64,000 nucleotides of DNA from Streptomyces sp. HB132 (GTDB lineage: Bacteria > Actinomycetota > Actinomycetes > Streptomycetales > Streptomycetaceae), in NCBI RefSeq assembly GCF_016909575.1, contig NZ_JAFBGA010000001.1:806001-870000 (forward strand). Direction: 5' to 3'. The notes beneath the pieces were generated by a model. That model was given only the letters and a program-made list of their open reading frames with translations. It made no database searches and had not been told where the DNA came from. Numbering within the stretch: position 1 is the first letter of the stretch; every line of letters begins with the position of its first letter. A program made the position numbers and the translations under genes. Positions 16,911-25,084 of this stretch are shown in pieces.

Positions 16911-17065
16911 AGCCGCGGACGGGCGACGGCCCGCTCGAGGTGACAAAGGAGGGGCGGGGCATCGTCATGCGCGTTCCGCTCGAAGGCGGCGGTCGGCTTG
17001 TCGTCGAGCTGACTCCGGACGAGGCCGATGCACTCGGTGACGCGCTGAAGAAGGTCGTCGGCTGA
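16898..17065 (+). CDS. DUF3117 small protein
   Basis: A 55-aa protein beginning MAAMKPRTGDGPLEVTKEG and containing the hydrophobic strand GIVMRVPLEGGGRLVVELT followed by PDEADALGDALKKVVG. This is the actinobacteria-restricted DUF3117 family (Rv1211-like), strongly conserved and of unknown function. It is too short for many gene callers. GGAAGGGGAACGAGC precedes ATG 16898. A 15-bp hairpin at 17088-17120 ends it. Small size, high conservation and a beta-helix layout suggest a binding protein rather than an enzyme; that is inference. Confidence 0.9.
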   Translation: MAAMKPRTGDGPLEVTKEGRGIVMRVPLEGGGRLVVELTPDEADALGDALKKVVG

Positions 17066-17087
17066 GGCGGAGCGCCCACACTTCATC

Positions 17088-17120
17088 ACTGCCCCGGTAC
17101 GGACTCCGTGCCGGGGCAGT
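17088..17120. terminator. hairpin between DUF3117 and the O-methyltransferase
   Basis: A 15-bp stem, ACTGCCCCGGTACGG with CCGTGCCGGGGCAGT (one G-U pair), with a 3-nt loop, between convergent genes. Confidence 0.75.
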
Positions 17121-17240
17121 GGTGCGTCCGGGGCCGGCGGGCGGCAACGCGCGCCGGTGCCGGATCCCTCAGGTGTGGCCGGTCCGGATCCCGTACGTCG
17201 TGTCGGGCCGGATCCGGCAGATGGGTACGGGGCCCGGCGG

Positions 17241-17906
17241 TCAGCCGCGCCGCACGGCGCACAGCAGCCCGTCGCCCACGGGCAGCAGCGTCGCCATGAG
17301 CTCCTGACTCTCGCGCACGGCCCGGAGCAGTTCGCGCAGGCGCAGCACCTCGGCCGGCTGTGCGGCCGAGTCGATCGTGCGGCCGTCCGCGAAGACGCCC
17401 TCGAAGCAGACCAGGCCACCGGGCCGCAGCAGGCGCAACGATTCAGCGAGGCAGTCCAGGCTCTCGAGCCGGTCGCCGTCGCAGAAGACGAGGTCGTAAC
17501 CGCCGTCCGCGAGCCGCGGCAGTACGTCGAGGGCGCGCCCCGGGATGAAGCGGGACCGGTTCGTCGCGAAGCCGGCGGCGCGGAAGGCCTCACGGGCGAA
17601 CTGCTGGCGCTCGGGTTCCGGGTCGACGGTGGTCAGTACGCCGTCGGGGCGCATGCCCTGCAGCAGGTATATGCCGGACACGCCTGTGCCGGTGCCGATC
17701 TCGGCCACCGCTTTGGCATCCGCGGTGGCAGCGAGCAGGCGCAGTGCCGCGCCGGTGCCTGACGACACGGGGCGGAGCCCTGTCTCGTGGGCCCGGTCCC
17801 GGGCCCAGAGCAGAGCTTCTTCCTCGGCGACAAAGGCGTCGGCGAATGCCCAGCTCGTCTGCCGGTTGGCGGTAATGACCCTCTCCTGTCCCCGTAGTTG
17901 GCGCAA
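17241..17906 (-). CDS. class I SAM-dependent O-methyltransferase
   Basis: A 221-aa methyltransferase of the catechol-OMT-like family (Rv1220c-like). The SAM site is AEIGTGTGVSGIYLLQGM (motif I, about 67-84), then VDPEPERQQFAREAF (motif II acidic residue) and YDLVFCDGDR. The acceptor is unknown. In mycobacteria the orthologue is also divergent from sigE. The start is unclear. TTG 17906 gives the N terminus RQLRGQERVITANRQTSW but has no SD, while AGGAGAGGGTC stands just before an ATT (17874-17876) inside that N terminus. I annotate the longer frame. The promoter must lie in the 171-bp gap shared with sigE. Confidence 0.85.
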   Translation of the reverse strand: MRQLRGQERVITANRQTSWAFADAFVAEEEALLWARDRAHETGLRPVSSGTGAALRLLAATADAKAVAEIGTGTGVSGIYLLQGMRPDGVLTTVDPEPERQQFAREAFRAAGFATNRSRFIPGRALDVLPRLADGGYDLVFCDGDRLESLDCLAESLRLLRPGGLVCFEGVFADGRTIDSAAQPAEVLRLRELLRAVRESQELMATLLPVGDGLLCAVRRG

Positions 17907-17929
17907 CGGTGACTGTATCCGCTGAGCCC

Positions 17930-17956
17930 GGGAACCCGCAGATGGGACCGGGCGTT
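17930..17956 (+). promoter_or_regulatory. SigE-type ECF promoter upstream of sigE
   Basis: GGGAACC (17930-17936), 16 nt, then CGTT (17953-17956). This matches the mycobacterial SigE consensus GGGAACY-N15/16-cGTT as I recall it. It is oriented toward sigE, about 120-130 nt before its start, and fits autoregulation. Confidence 0.6.
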
Positions 17957-18077
17957 ATGAGAGGACAGAGGGGAACACGCGGACCGGGCCCTGCGGCCTG
18001 GCCCGGAATGTGCCTCTTGCTCCCGGGGACACCGGGGCGCCAACAGGCAAAAGGCTTATCCGGAGCTAACGGGCGGG

Positions 18078-18845
18078 GTGGCTATGGTAGGGGCTCCACT
18101 GGACACCACCAGAGCCGATAGGGGAGGTGCGGCTGCGCCTGTGGACCGGAGAGGTGCGCTGCGGCGCTTTCTCAGGCCGGCGGGTGAGCCGAAATCCGTG
18201 ACCGACATTGCTGACCGTTCTTCCAACGATTCCGCACCGACCGCGACCTTCGCCTCAGATGCGGATTCCCAGGCGTGGACCCCGCCCTCATGGGAAGAGA
18301 TCGTCAGCACGCACAGCGCTCGCGTGTACCGCCTCGCCTACCGCCTGACGGGTAACCAGCACGACGCCGAAGACCTCACCCAGGAGGTCTTCGTCCGTGT
18401 CTTCAGATCGCTGTCGACCTACACGCCCGGCACCTTCGAGGGCTGGCTGCACAGGATCACGACGAATCTCTTCCTGGACATGGTCCGCCGCAAGCAGCGG
18501 ATCCGTTTCGACTCCCTCGGCGACGACGCGGCCGAACGGCTGCCCAGCCGTGAACCGTCCCCGCAGCAGGTCTTCAACGACACGCACTTCGACGCGGACG
18601 TACAGCAGGCGCTGGACACCCTCGCGCCCGAGTTCCGTGCCGCGGTCGTGCTCTGTGACATCGAGGGCCTCTCGTACGAGGAGATCGCCGCCACGCTCGG
18701 CGTCAAGCTCGGGACGGTGCGCAGCCGCATCCACCGCGGCCGATCGCACCTGCGCAAGGCGCTCCAGCACCGTTCGCCCGAGGCCCGCGCCGAGCAGCGT
18801 TCCCTTGCGGACGCGGTCCTTGCGGGGGAGGGCGGAGCGGCGTGA
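18078..18845 (+). CDS. sigE: ECF RNA polymerase sigma factor SigE
   Basis: A 255-aa group IV sigma factor. The N-terminal about 60 residues are a variable extension. Region 2 spans about 74-140 with [31 protein letters not shown] (residues 75-105), and region 4 spans about 185-235 with [23 protein letters not shown]. By sequence and gene order it is the mycobacterial SigE orthologue, controlling envelope stress; it should not be confused with the S. coelicolor protein historically named sigE. The start is uncertain: GTG 18078 and ATG 18084 are in frame, but TATGGT overlapping the ATG could be a -10, and a downstream GTG at 18141 is possible. The stop overlaps the anti-sigma start (GTGA). Confidence 0.9.
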   Translation: MAMVGAPLDTTRADRGGAAAPVDRRGALRRFLRPAGEPKSVTDIADRSSNDSAPTATFASDADSQAWTPPSWEEIVSTHSARVYRLAYRLTGNQHDAEDLTQEVFVRVFRSLSTYTPGTFEGWLHRITTNLFLDMVRRKQRIRFDSLGDDAAERLPSREPSPQQVFNDTHFDADVQQALDTLAPEFRAAVVLCDIEGLSYEEIAATLGVKLGTVRSRIHRGRSHLRKALQHRSPEARAEQRSLADAVLAGEGGAA

Positions 18846-19792
18846 ACGTCACAGGTCCGACCCCTGCGGAACAGCATCTGGGGGACCGGCTCGCCGCGCT
18901 CGTCGACGGCGAGCTGAAACACGATGCCCGGGAGCGGGTGCTGGCCCATCTGGCGACCTGTGCGCGGTGCAAGGCCGAGGCCGACGCCCAGCGGCGGCTG
19001 AAGAGCGCCTTCGCGACGTCCGCGTCCCCTTCGCCCTCCGAGGGTTTCCTCGCCCGTCTGCAGGGTCTCCCCGGGGGCCCCAGCAGCGGTGACGACGGCA
19101 CGAGCGGCGGCCGGCGCTTCGGGGACGGCCCGTTTCCCGTGCTGCAGCCGGGCACGCCCGCCGAGCCGGGGCGCTCACCGCTGGGCGGCCTCGGATACCT
19201 TCCCACCGCCCACGGATCGACCGCCGTGCTGCCGGGCGACGCGCCCCGGTCCGGGTTCCGCATCCACGACGTGGGCCGGGAGGCCGACCGCTCGCCCTGG
19301 CGCGCCCGGCGCTTCGCGTTCGTCGCGGCCAGCGCCGTCTCGCTCGCGGCCATCGCGCTCGGAGGATCGCTCCCGCTCGACTACGGTCCCGAGTCGCCGG
19401 TCAGCGCCGAGGGCGCGGGCAGCAACACGACTCCGCTCGCCGCGGAGGAACGCACCGGCGGTGCGGGCGTCGCGGCCAGCCGCAGCAGCGGCGGCGGTGC
19501 CCTCGCGGCCGGAGAGACCCCGGCCGCCCTGCCGAGCCCCGCACCGTACGCGTCCGCCCGCCCCGTGCTCGCCTCCGCCCCCTCGCTGCTGAGCACTTCG
19601 GCGCTCGCGGGAGGCACTTTCACCTTCCCCGTGCTGAACGTGACCGTGCCGCCCCTCATACGCCCGACCGACGCCGGCCCGCTGTACTCCGCCACCGGTG
19701 GGGGAGCGACCCCGGAGCCGTCCGCACTGTCCGCGACGGCTTCCGCCCCACCGCTGCGCGAGCGCGCGATGCCGCTTTCCCCGCTGCGCTGA
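18842..19792 (+). CDS. rseA: zinc-type anti-sigma factor (RseA-like) for SigE
   Basis: A 316-aa membrane-anchored anti-sigma factor. Residues 10-45 hold the zinc-associated anti-sigma (ZAS) helix with His36-x3-Cys40-x2-Cys43 in HLATCARC, expected to bind zinc and cap SigE. A disordered cytoplasmic linker follows, then one transmembrane helix (about 160-178, [20 protein letters not shown]), and a Ser/Ala/Pro-rich extracytoplasmic tail. It is coupled to sigE by a 4-bp overlap. RseA in M. tuberculosis responds to redox and is degraded after phosphorylation; whether that holds here is unknown. The long C-terminal tail is unusual compared with the short mycobacterial protein. Confidence 0.85.
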   Translation: MNVTGPTPAEQHLGDRLAALVDGELKHDARERVLAHLATCARCKAEADAQRRLKSAFATSASPSPSEGFLARLQGLPGGPSSGDDGTSGGRRFGDGPFPVLQPGTPAEPGRSPLGGLGYLPTAHGSTAVLPGDAPRSGFRIHDVGREADRSPWRARRFAFVAASAVSLAAIALGGSLPLDYGPESPVSAEGAGSNTTPLAAEERTGGAGVAASRSSGGGALAAGETPAALPSPAPYASARPVLASAPSLLSTSALAGGTFTFPVLNVTVPPLIRPTDAGPLYSATGGGATPEPSALSATASAPPLRERAMPLSPLR

Positions 19793-19882
19793 CCGGGACC
19801 CTGCGCGCGGATTCGCAAACCTGGTTGAATTCCCGCAGGGACGCCTCTGTGGGGGCGTGCAAGGGCCAGTTGCGGGGAGAGC

Positions 19883-21808
19883 ATGGACGACGGGAAGCCC
19901 AGCGGGCCGAAGACGAAGTGGTGGAGCCGTCCCCCCACGGAACGGAACCGCCCCGCCGGGCCGGATGACACGGCGGCCGTCACCGACATCGGTGCGGTGG
20001 CGCGCACGGACCCGGACGGGACCACCGGACCGATGGCCGCCGAGCCGCGCACCCACGTGACACCGGACGGCGACTACACCCCGGCGCCCCCGGCCCCCGG
20101 GCCGCACACGCCGGATGCCACCGAGCCGCGCACACCCGCACCGGATGCCACCGAGCCGGGCACGCCCCCACCGCCGGCCGCCGAGCAGGGTGCACTCGCG
20201 CCCGGTGCCACCGAGCCGGGCACGCCCGGACCGTCACCGGCCGGGCCGCTCGTGCACCGCACGCAGCCGTTGCACGCACCCGACGAGTACAGCACCCCGC
20301 CCTACGGCGGCCCGGGGCCGTGGGCCCCCGCGCCGCCCGTTCAGCGCCCGGTGGCGACTCCGGCCCACGGGACGCCCGTACCGCCGCCGTACGCAGGGGC
20401 GGACGGCCACGGCGCCGCCGCGCCGCTTCCCGCCCCCGCTCCTCCCGCGGCACCCGGCGGTCAGGGGCACGCCGAGACCTGGCCGCCCCTGCCCGCGCCG
20501 CACACCGTGCCGCAGCAGCACGCGGCCCCTCAGGACTCGCGGACCTTCTCCGCGAGTCAGACCTCCCAGCAGGCCCCGCAGGCCGCCCAGGCCTCCCGGC
20601 AGGCCCCGCAGCAGCCCTCCCAGTGGCTGCGTTACGACCCGTGGGGCGCGGCCCAGCCGCTGACCCACCCCGGCCCCGGCCCGGACCCCCGGCCGCGCAA
20701 GGGTCGCCGGGGAACCGTCCTCGTCGGAGCCGCGCTCCTCGCCCTCGTCGCCGGTGGGATCGGCGGCGGGATCGGCGCCTACGTCGAACGCAACGGCGGC
20801 CTGACCACGGTCGAACTGCCCCAGTCCGGCCGCGACGACGGGGACCGGGCACCCGACAGCGTCGCCGGAATCGCCTCCAGCGCGCTGCCCAGCGTGGTCA
20901 CCCTGCACGTCAACGGCTCCGCCGAGTCCGGCACGGGCACCGGGTTCGTCCTCGACGACAAGGGCCACATCCTCACCAACAACCATGTGGTCGCCCCCGC
21001 GGGTTCCACCGGCGACATCACCGTCACCTTCAGCGGCGGGGAGAGCGCCTCGGCCGAGATCGTCGGCAAGGACAGCGGCTACGACCTGGCCGTCGTCAAG
21101 GTGACCGGGGTCTCGGGCCTCAAGCCGTTGCCGCTCGGGAACTCCGACAACGTGCGGGTGGGCGATCCCGTGGTGGCCATCGGAGCACCCTTCGACCTGT
21201 CCAACACGGTCACCTCCGGCATCATCAGCGCCAAGCAGCGCCCCATCACCGCGGGCGGCGAGAAGGGAGACGGCACCGACGTCAGCTACGTCGACGCCCT
21301 TCAGACCGACGCCCCGATCAACCCGGGCAACTCCGGCGGCCCCCTGGTCGACGCCGACGCCCGGGTCATCGGCATCAACAGCGCCATCCGGGCCGCCGAC
21401 AGCGGATCCGGTCTCGACGGCGGCCAGTCCGGCTCCATCGGCCTCGGCTTCGCGATACCGATCAACCAGGGCAAGCGCGTCGCCGAGGAGCTGATCAACA
21501 CCGGCAAGGCCACCCACCCGGTGATCGGCGTCACGCTGGACATGGAGTTCACCGGCGACGGGGCGAAGGTCGGGGGCAAGGCGGCCGACGGCGGAGAGGC
21601 CGTGACCGAGGGGGGCCCGGCGGACAAGGCGGGCATCCGGGCGGGCGACGTCATCACCGAGGTCGAGGGCCGACGCGTGCACAGCGGCGAGGAACTGATC
21701 GTCAAGATCCGCGCCCACCGGCCCGGTGACCGGCTCGGACTCGTCCTGACCCGCGGTGGCAAGGACCTGTCCGTGACTTTGACACTGGGGTCGGCGAGCG
21801 GTACCTGA
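19883..21808 (+). CDS. htrA: HtrA-family membrane serine protease with PDZ domain
   Basis: A 641-aa trypsin-like protease. Residues 1-275 are a Pro/Gln-rich cytoplasmic region with a four-fold 10-residue repeat (nt 20111-20230). One transmembrane helix lies at about 277-300. The protease domain spans about 325-545 with catalytic His368 (TNNHVVAP), Asp401 (GYDLAVVKV) and Ser484 (NPGNSGGPL). A PDZ domain spans about 550-640 (EGGPADKAGIRAGDVITEV). It probably degrades or chaperones misfolded envelope proteins and may cut RseA. ATG 19883 has GGGGAGAG upstream. Gene order sigE-rseA-htrA-tatB is that of mycobacteria. Confidence 0.92.
   Translation: MDDGKPSGPKTKWWSRPPTERNRPAGPDDTAAVTDIGAVARTDPDGTTGPMAAEPRTHVTPDGDYTPAPPAPGPHTPDATEPRTPAPDATEPGTPPPPAAEQGALAPGATEPGTPGPSPAGPLVHRTQPLHAPDEYSTPPYGGPGPWAPAPPVQRPVATPAHGTPVPPPYAGADGHGAAAPLPAPAPPAAPGGQGHAETWPPLPAPHTVPQQHAAPQDSRTFSASQTSQQAPQAAQASRQAPQQPSQWLRYDPWGAAQPLTHPGPGPDPRPRKGRRGTVLVGAALLALVAGGIGGGIGAYVERNGGLTTVELPQSGRDDGDRAPDSVAGIASSALPSVVTLHVNGSAESGTGTGFVLDDKGHILTNNHVVAPAGSTGDITVTFSGGESASAEIVGKDSGYDLAVVKVTGVSGLKPLPLGNSDNVRVGDPVVAIGAPFDLSNTVTSGIISAKQRPITAGGEKGDGTDVSYVDALQTDAPINPGNSGGPLVDADARVIGINSAIRAADSGSGLDGGQSGSIGLGFAIPINQGKRVAEELINTGKATHPVIGVTLDMEFTGDGAKVGGKAADGGEAVTEGGPADKAGIRAGDVITEVEGRRVHSGEELIVKIRAHRPGDRLGLVLTRGGKDLSVTLTLGSASGT
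20111..20230 (+). repeat. four 30-bp tandem repeats in htrA
   Basis: Units start at 20111, 20141, 20171 and 20201. The two best share CCGGATGCCACCGAGCCG. Each encodes about ten residues of the type (D/G)ATEPGTPxP, in the disordered cytoplasmic part of HtrA. Confidence 0.75.
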
Positions 21809-21918
21809 CGGACACCGGCAGGTACCGCACGGACAGCTTCGCCGGGTACCGTGGAGCGGTCCGGGCCCCTGACGACCTGGCGGCGGAGAACACAGCGGAG
21901 AACACGAGGAGCAGCAAG

Positions 21919-22383
21919 GTGTTCAATGACATAGGCGCACTGGAGCTGCTGACGCTCGTGGTTCTCGCCGTGCTCGTATTCGGCCCGGAGAAGCTGCCCA
22001 AGGTCATCCAGGACGTCACGCGCACCATCCGCAAGATCCGTGAGTTCTCGGACAGCGCCAAGGAGGACATCCGCTCGGAGCTCGGACCGCAGTTCAAGGA
22101 CTTCGAGTTCGAGGACCTCAACCCCAAGACGTTCGTCCGCAAGCAGCTCATGGACGGCAACGACGAACTGGGGCTCAAGGAGATCCGCGAGAGCTTCGAC
22201 CTGCGCAAGGAGATGGCCGACGTCACCGACGCGGTGAACGGCCGCGAGAGCGCCTCGTCGACCGGCACCGCGGCCTCCGGCGCGGCGGCTTCGTCCCAGG
22301 GGACCGCCGAGCCCGACCTCCTGAAGAAGCCCGCGCAGCCGGCCAAGGCCGAGCGCCCGCCCTTCGACGCAGACGCCACCTGA
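21919..22383 (+). CDS. tatB: TatB, twin-arginine translocase subunit
   Basis: A 154-aa protein of the Tat translocase that binds twin-arginine signal peptides with TatC. The N terminus is a short transmembrane helix (IGALELLTLVVLAVLVFGPEKLPKV) with the FGPEKLP hinge, followed by an amphipathic helix (VIQDVTRTIRKIREFSDSAKEDI) and a Ser/Ala-rich tail. GTG 21919 has AGGAGCAGCAAG upstream. It lies directly after htrA, as in mycobacteria. tatA and tatC are not nearby. TatA is the only serious alternative, but the long amphipathic and C-terminal parts favour TatB. Confidence 0.9.
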   Translation: MFNDIGALELLTLVVLAVLVFGPEKLPKVIQDVTRTIRKIREFSDSAKEDIRSELGPQFKDFEFEDLNPKTFVRKQLMDGNDELGLKEIRESFDLRKEMADVTDAVNGRESASSTGTAASGAAASSQGTAEPDLLKKPAQPAKAERPPFDADAT

Positions 22384-22509
22384 GACCGGTCAATCCCGAC
22401 TCGTCCGGAGGGTATGGCTATTCTCCATCTGTCCGGTTGCGAGGTTGCCCATGCCCACGGGGGGAGGGCCGCTCCGGATCAGTGAAAGATCGAGGAGGCG
22501 GCCGGGCAG

Positions 22510-23172
22510 ATGGAGACGACGAGTCGGGTAGGGGCGGACGGTGCGCCCAGCGCAGTCACCGAAGAGGGGGTGGCGGCGACCCGGCGTAAGGTCGACGGCT
22601 ATCTCAAGGCGCCGTTCCCCTGGTACGGGCTGGACGAGGCCTTCACGGGGCCCCGCTGGCTGATGCACGTCACCGCCGCGGCGGACGACACGGTGCAGCA
22701 CGGGTCCACCGGGCACGGTGAGGAGCCCGTCGTGCGGGCGGACGCCGGGGCGGAGAAGGCGCGCTTCGCGGTGGTCGTGACCGTGGGCAGCAGCCCCGTG
22801 CGGGACAGCGACGACGGCACGGGGGTCCTGGACGCCACCTCCGTCTCGTCGGCGGCCTGGCTGGCGGGCTCCGGCCTGCTGGACAGCACCTGGCCCCCGC
22901 AGATGGACCACACCCTGCGTGGCGAATGGCTGAACCAGCAGACGGAGACCGCGTTCGAGCTCGCGGACGATCTGGGCCGGGCGCCCTGGTCGACGCTGTC
23001 CCTTCCGGTGGACGGCGTACCGGTGGACTTCCACTACCGCGAGTCCGAGTTCGGCTGGGTGCTGGCGGGATCGGCCCCCGACGGGGTGCACATCGGCGCG
23101 TACGGACGTGGCATGAGTGCCTACGGCCTGGGATTCGCCGTGATCGGCGACATCGCCTCGTACGAGAGCTGA
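22510..23172 (+). CDS. conserved actinobacterial protein of unknown function
   Basis: A 220-aa soluble protein without signal peptide or transmembrane segment. The N terminus is variable; the rest alternates beta strands and includes PWYGLDEAFTGPRWLMHV, GEWLNQQTETAFELADDLG and the C-terminal GRGMSAYGLGFAVI. I recall homologues between tatB and mrp in streptomycetes, but no activity. GAGGAGG lies 11 nt before ATG 22510. Its end is followed by the strong hairpin at 23192-23238. It could be a ligand-binding or scaffold protein; this is a guess from composition. Confidence 0.75.
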   Translation: METTSRVGADGAPSAVTEEGVAATRRKVDGYLKAPFPWYGLDEAFTGPRWLMHVTAAADDTVQHGSTGHGEEPVVRADAGAEKARFAVVVTVGSSPVRDSDDGTGVLDATSVSSAAWLAGSGLLDSTWPPQMDHTLRGEWLNQQTETAFELADDLGRAPWSTLSLPVDGVPVDFHYRESEFGWVLAGSAPDGVHIGAYGRGMSAYGLGFAVIGDIASYES

Positions 23173-23191
23173 GCGGCACGCGGCAAGCGGG

Positions 23192-23238
23192 CGTACGGGT
23201 GGGGGCGGTCTCCTGAAGAGGCCGCCCCCACCCGTACG
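23192..23238. terminator. strong bidirectional terminator before mrp
   Basis: A perfect 17-bp stem (23192-23208 with 23222-23238), extendable inward by four more pairs including one G-U, between convergent genes. Confidence 0.85.
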
Positions 23239-23242
23239 GTGC

Positions 23243-24376
23243 TCAGAACTTGTTGCGCGGGGTGAGCCCCAACGACATGCCGGACAGACCGCGCTGACGG
23301 CCGCTCAGCTTCTCCGCGATGGAGCGCAGCGCGGAGCCCGCGGGGGAGTCCGGGTCGGACAGGACGACGGGCTTGCCCTCGTCGCCGCCCTCACGCAGCC
23401 GTACGTCGATCGGGATGGACCCCAGCACCGGGACCTCGGCGCCGACCGTCTTCGTCAGCCCCTCGGCGACCCGCTGTCCGCCACCCGAACCGAACACGTC
23501 GACCATCTCGTCGCAGTGCGGGCACGGCATGCCCGACATGTTCTCGACGACGCCGACGATCTTCTGGTGGGTCTGCACGGCGATGGAGCCGGCCCGCTCG
23601 GCCACCTCGGCGGCGGCCTGCTGCGGGGTGGTGACGACCAGGATCTCGGCGTTCGGCACGAGCTGGGCCACGGAGATGGCGATGTCGCCGGTGCCCGGCG
23701 GCAGGTCGAGCAGCAGGAGGTCGAGGTCGCCCCAGTACACGTCGGCGAGGAACTGCTGCAGCGCGCGGTGCAGCATCGGGCCGCGCCACACCACCGGGGC
23801 GTTGCCCGGGGTGAACATGCCGATGGAGATCACCTTCACGCCGTGCGCGGACGGCGGCATGATCATGTTCTCGACCTGGGTGGGCTTGCCGTCCGCGCCG
23901 AGCATCCGGGGCACGCTGTGCCCGTAGATGTCCGCGTCGACCACACCGACCTTGAGCCCGTCGGCCGCCATCGCCGCCGCGAGGTTCACCGTCACCGAGG
24001 ACTTGCCGACGCCGCCCTTGCCGGACGCGACCGCGTAGACCCGGGTCAGCGAGCCGGGCTTGGCGAAGGGCACCTCGCGCTCCGCCGTGCCGCCGCGCAG
24101 CGAGGAGGCGAGCTCCTTGCGCTGTTCGTCGCTCATCACGTCCAGGGTGACCTCGACCCGCGACACGCCTTCGACGCGGGCCACCGCGTCCGTCACGTTC
24201 TTGGTGATCGTCTCGCGCATCGGGCAGCCGGAGACCGTGAGGTACACGGTGACAGCGACCACACCGTCAGGATCGATCTCGACCGATTTCACCATGCCCA
24301 GCTCGGTGATCGGTCGGTTGATCTCCGGGTCGTTCACTGTCGCCAGTGCTTCGCGCACCGCGTCTTCCGTAGCCAT
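23243..24376 (-). CDS. mrp: Mrp/NBP35-type iron-sulfur cluster carrier ATPase
   Basis: A 377-aa ParA/MinD-superfamily ATPase that carries Fe-S clusters to target proteins. Residues 1-85 form a MIP18/DUF59 domain with the conserved SGCPMRETI (Cys). The P-loop ATPase follows with the deviant Walker A SGKGGVGKSSVTVNLA near 120 and DLPPGTGD. GMPCPHCDEMVDVFG near 285 holds the CxxC thought to bridge the cluster. ATG 24376 is preceded by TACTAT (24383-24388), suggesting a leaderless transcript, and by a 46-bp duplication. The DUF59 fusion is normal for actinobacteria. Confidence 0.92.
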   Translation of the reverse strand: MATEDAVREALATVNDPEINRPITELGMVKSVEIDPDGVVAVTVYLTVSGCPMRETITKNVTDAVARVEGVSRVEVTLDVMSDEQRKELASSLRGGTAEREVPFAKPGSLTRVYAVASGKGGVGKSSVTVNLAAAMAADGLKVGVVDADIYGHSVPRMLGADGKPTQVENMIMPPSAHGVKVISIGMFTPGNAPVVWRGPMLHRALQQFLADVYWGDLDLLLLDLPPGTGDIAISVAQLVPNAEILVVTTPQQAAAEVAERAGSIAVQTHQKIVGVVENMSGMPCPHCDEMVDVFGSGGGQRVAEGLTKTVGAEVPVLGSIPIDVRLREGGDEGKPVVLSDPDSPAGSALRSIAEKLSGRQRGLSGMSLGLTPRNKF

Positions 24377-24382
24377 ACCCCG

Positions 24383-24388
24383 ATAGTA
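24383..24388 (-). promoter_or_regulatory. possible -10 box of a leaderless mrp transcript
   Basis: On the minus strand TACTAT ends 6 nt before the mrp ATG. No matching -35 is obvious. The box touches the edge of the direct repeat. Confidence 0.35.
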
Positions 24389-24485
24389 CGGGTGCGCGCC
24401 GCGCTCCTTGGAAGGGTGGTGGTGGGCGACGGGTGGGCAACGGGTGCGCGCCGCGCTCCTTGGAAGGGTGGTGGTGGGCGACGGG
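24388..24485. repeat. 46-bp perfect direct repeat upstream of mrp
   Basis: Positions 24388-24433 and 24440-24485 are identical over 46 bp and separated by 6 bp. The copies fill most of the 129-bp gap between mrp and the DUF1003 gene. Each contains GCGCGCC/GGCGCGC-rich and GGTGGTGGTGGG stretches. Confidence 0.85.
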
Positions 24486-24505
24486 AGGGCGTCCGGCGCG
24501 GGTAC

Positions 24506-25084
24506 CTACGGGCGGGTAGCCCCTCCGCGGTCGCCTTCGTCACTCTCGACCGGGAGGAGCACCCTGCGCTCCTCCATGTCCTTGACCATGGCCTCCAGCT
24601 CCGAGCGGATCCAGTCCCGGGTCGCGACCTCCCCGAGGCCCATCCGGAGCGCGGCGATCTCCCGGCTGAGGAACTCGGTGTCCGCGATCGAGCGCTCGTT
24701 CTGCTTGCGGTCCTGTTCGTGCGTGACCCGGTCGCGGTCGTCCTGGCGGTTCTGCGCGAGGAGGATCAGCGGGGCGGCGTAGGAGGCCTGGAGGGACAGC
24801 ATCAGGGTCAGGAAGATGAACGGGTACTCGTCGAAGCGCACTTCCTCGGGCGCGAAGATGTTCCAGACCACCCACAGGATGATGATCAGGGTCATCCAGA
24901 CGATGAACCGCCCGGTCCCCAGGAAGCGGGCGATGCGTTCGGAGAAGCGGCCGAAAGCCTCGGGGTCGTACTCGGGCAGCAGCCGGCGCCGTGGCGCCTT
25001 CGGCTGGTCGAGCCGGAAACGCGGCGGGCGCACGATGCCCGAGGCGCCCGTCGGCGCGGCCCGCGAACGCTCGTCAGAGGCCAC
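24506..25084 (-). CDS. DUF1003 membrane protein
   Basis: A 192-aa protein. Residues 1-50 are basic. Two transmembrane helices follow at about 60-80 (GRFIVWMTLIIILWVVWNIF) and 87-110 (YPFIFLTLMLSLQASYAAPL), then LAQNRQDDRDRVTHEQD and a long helical tail. FIFLTLMLSLQASYAAPLIL with the polar NRQ is the DUF1003 signature. Function unknown. I chose GTG 25084 because GAGGAG lies upstream within the end of the MgtE-like gene and the two overlap by 11 bp; a longer start at 25102 exists. Linkage to an MgtE-like protein and nearby corA hints at metal homeostasis. Confidence 0.85.
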   Translation of the reverse strand: MASDERSRAAPTGASGIVRPPRFRLDQPKAPRRRLLPEYDPEAFGRFSERIARFLGTGRFIVWMTLIIILWVVWNIFAPEEVRFDEYPFIFLTLMLSLQASYAAPLILLAQNRQDDRDRVTHEQDRKQNERSIADTEFLSREIAALRMGLGEVATRDWIRSELEAMVKDMEERRVLLPVESDEGDRGGATRP

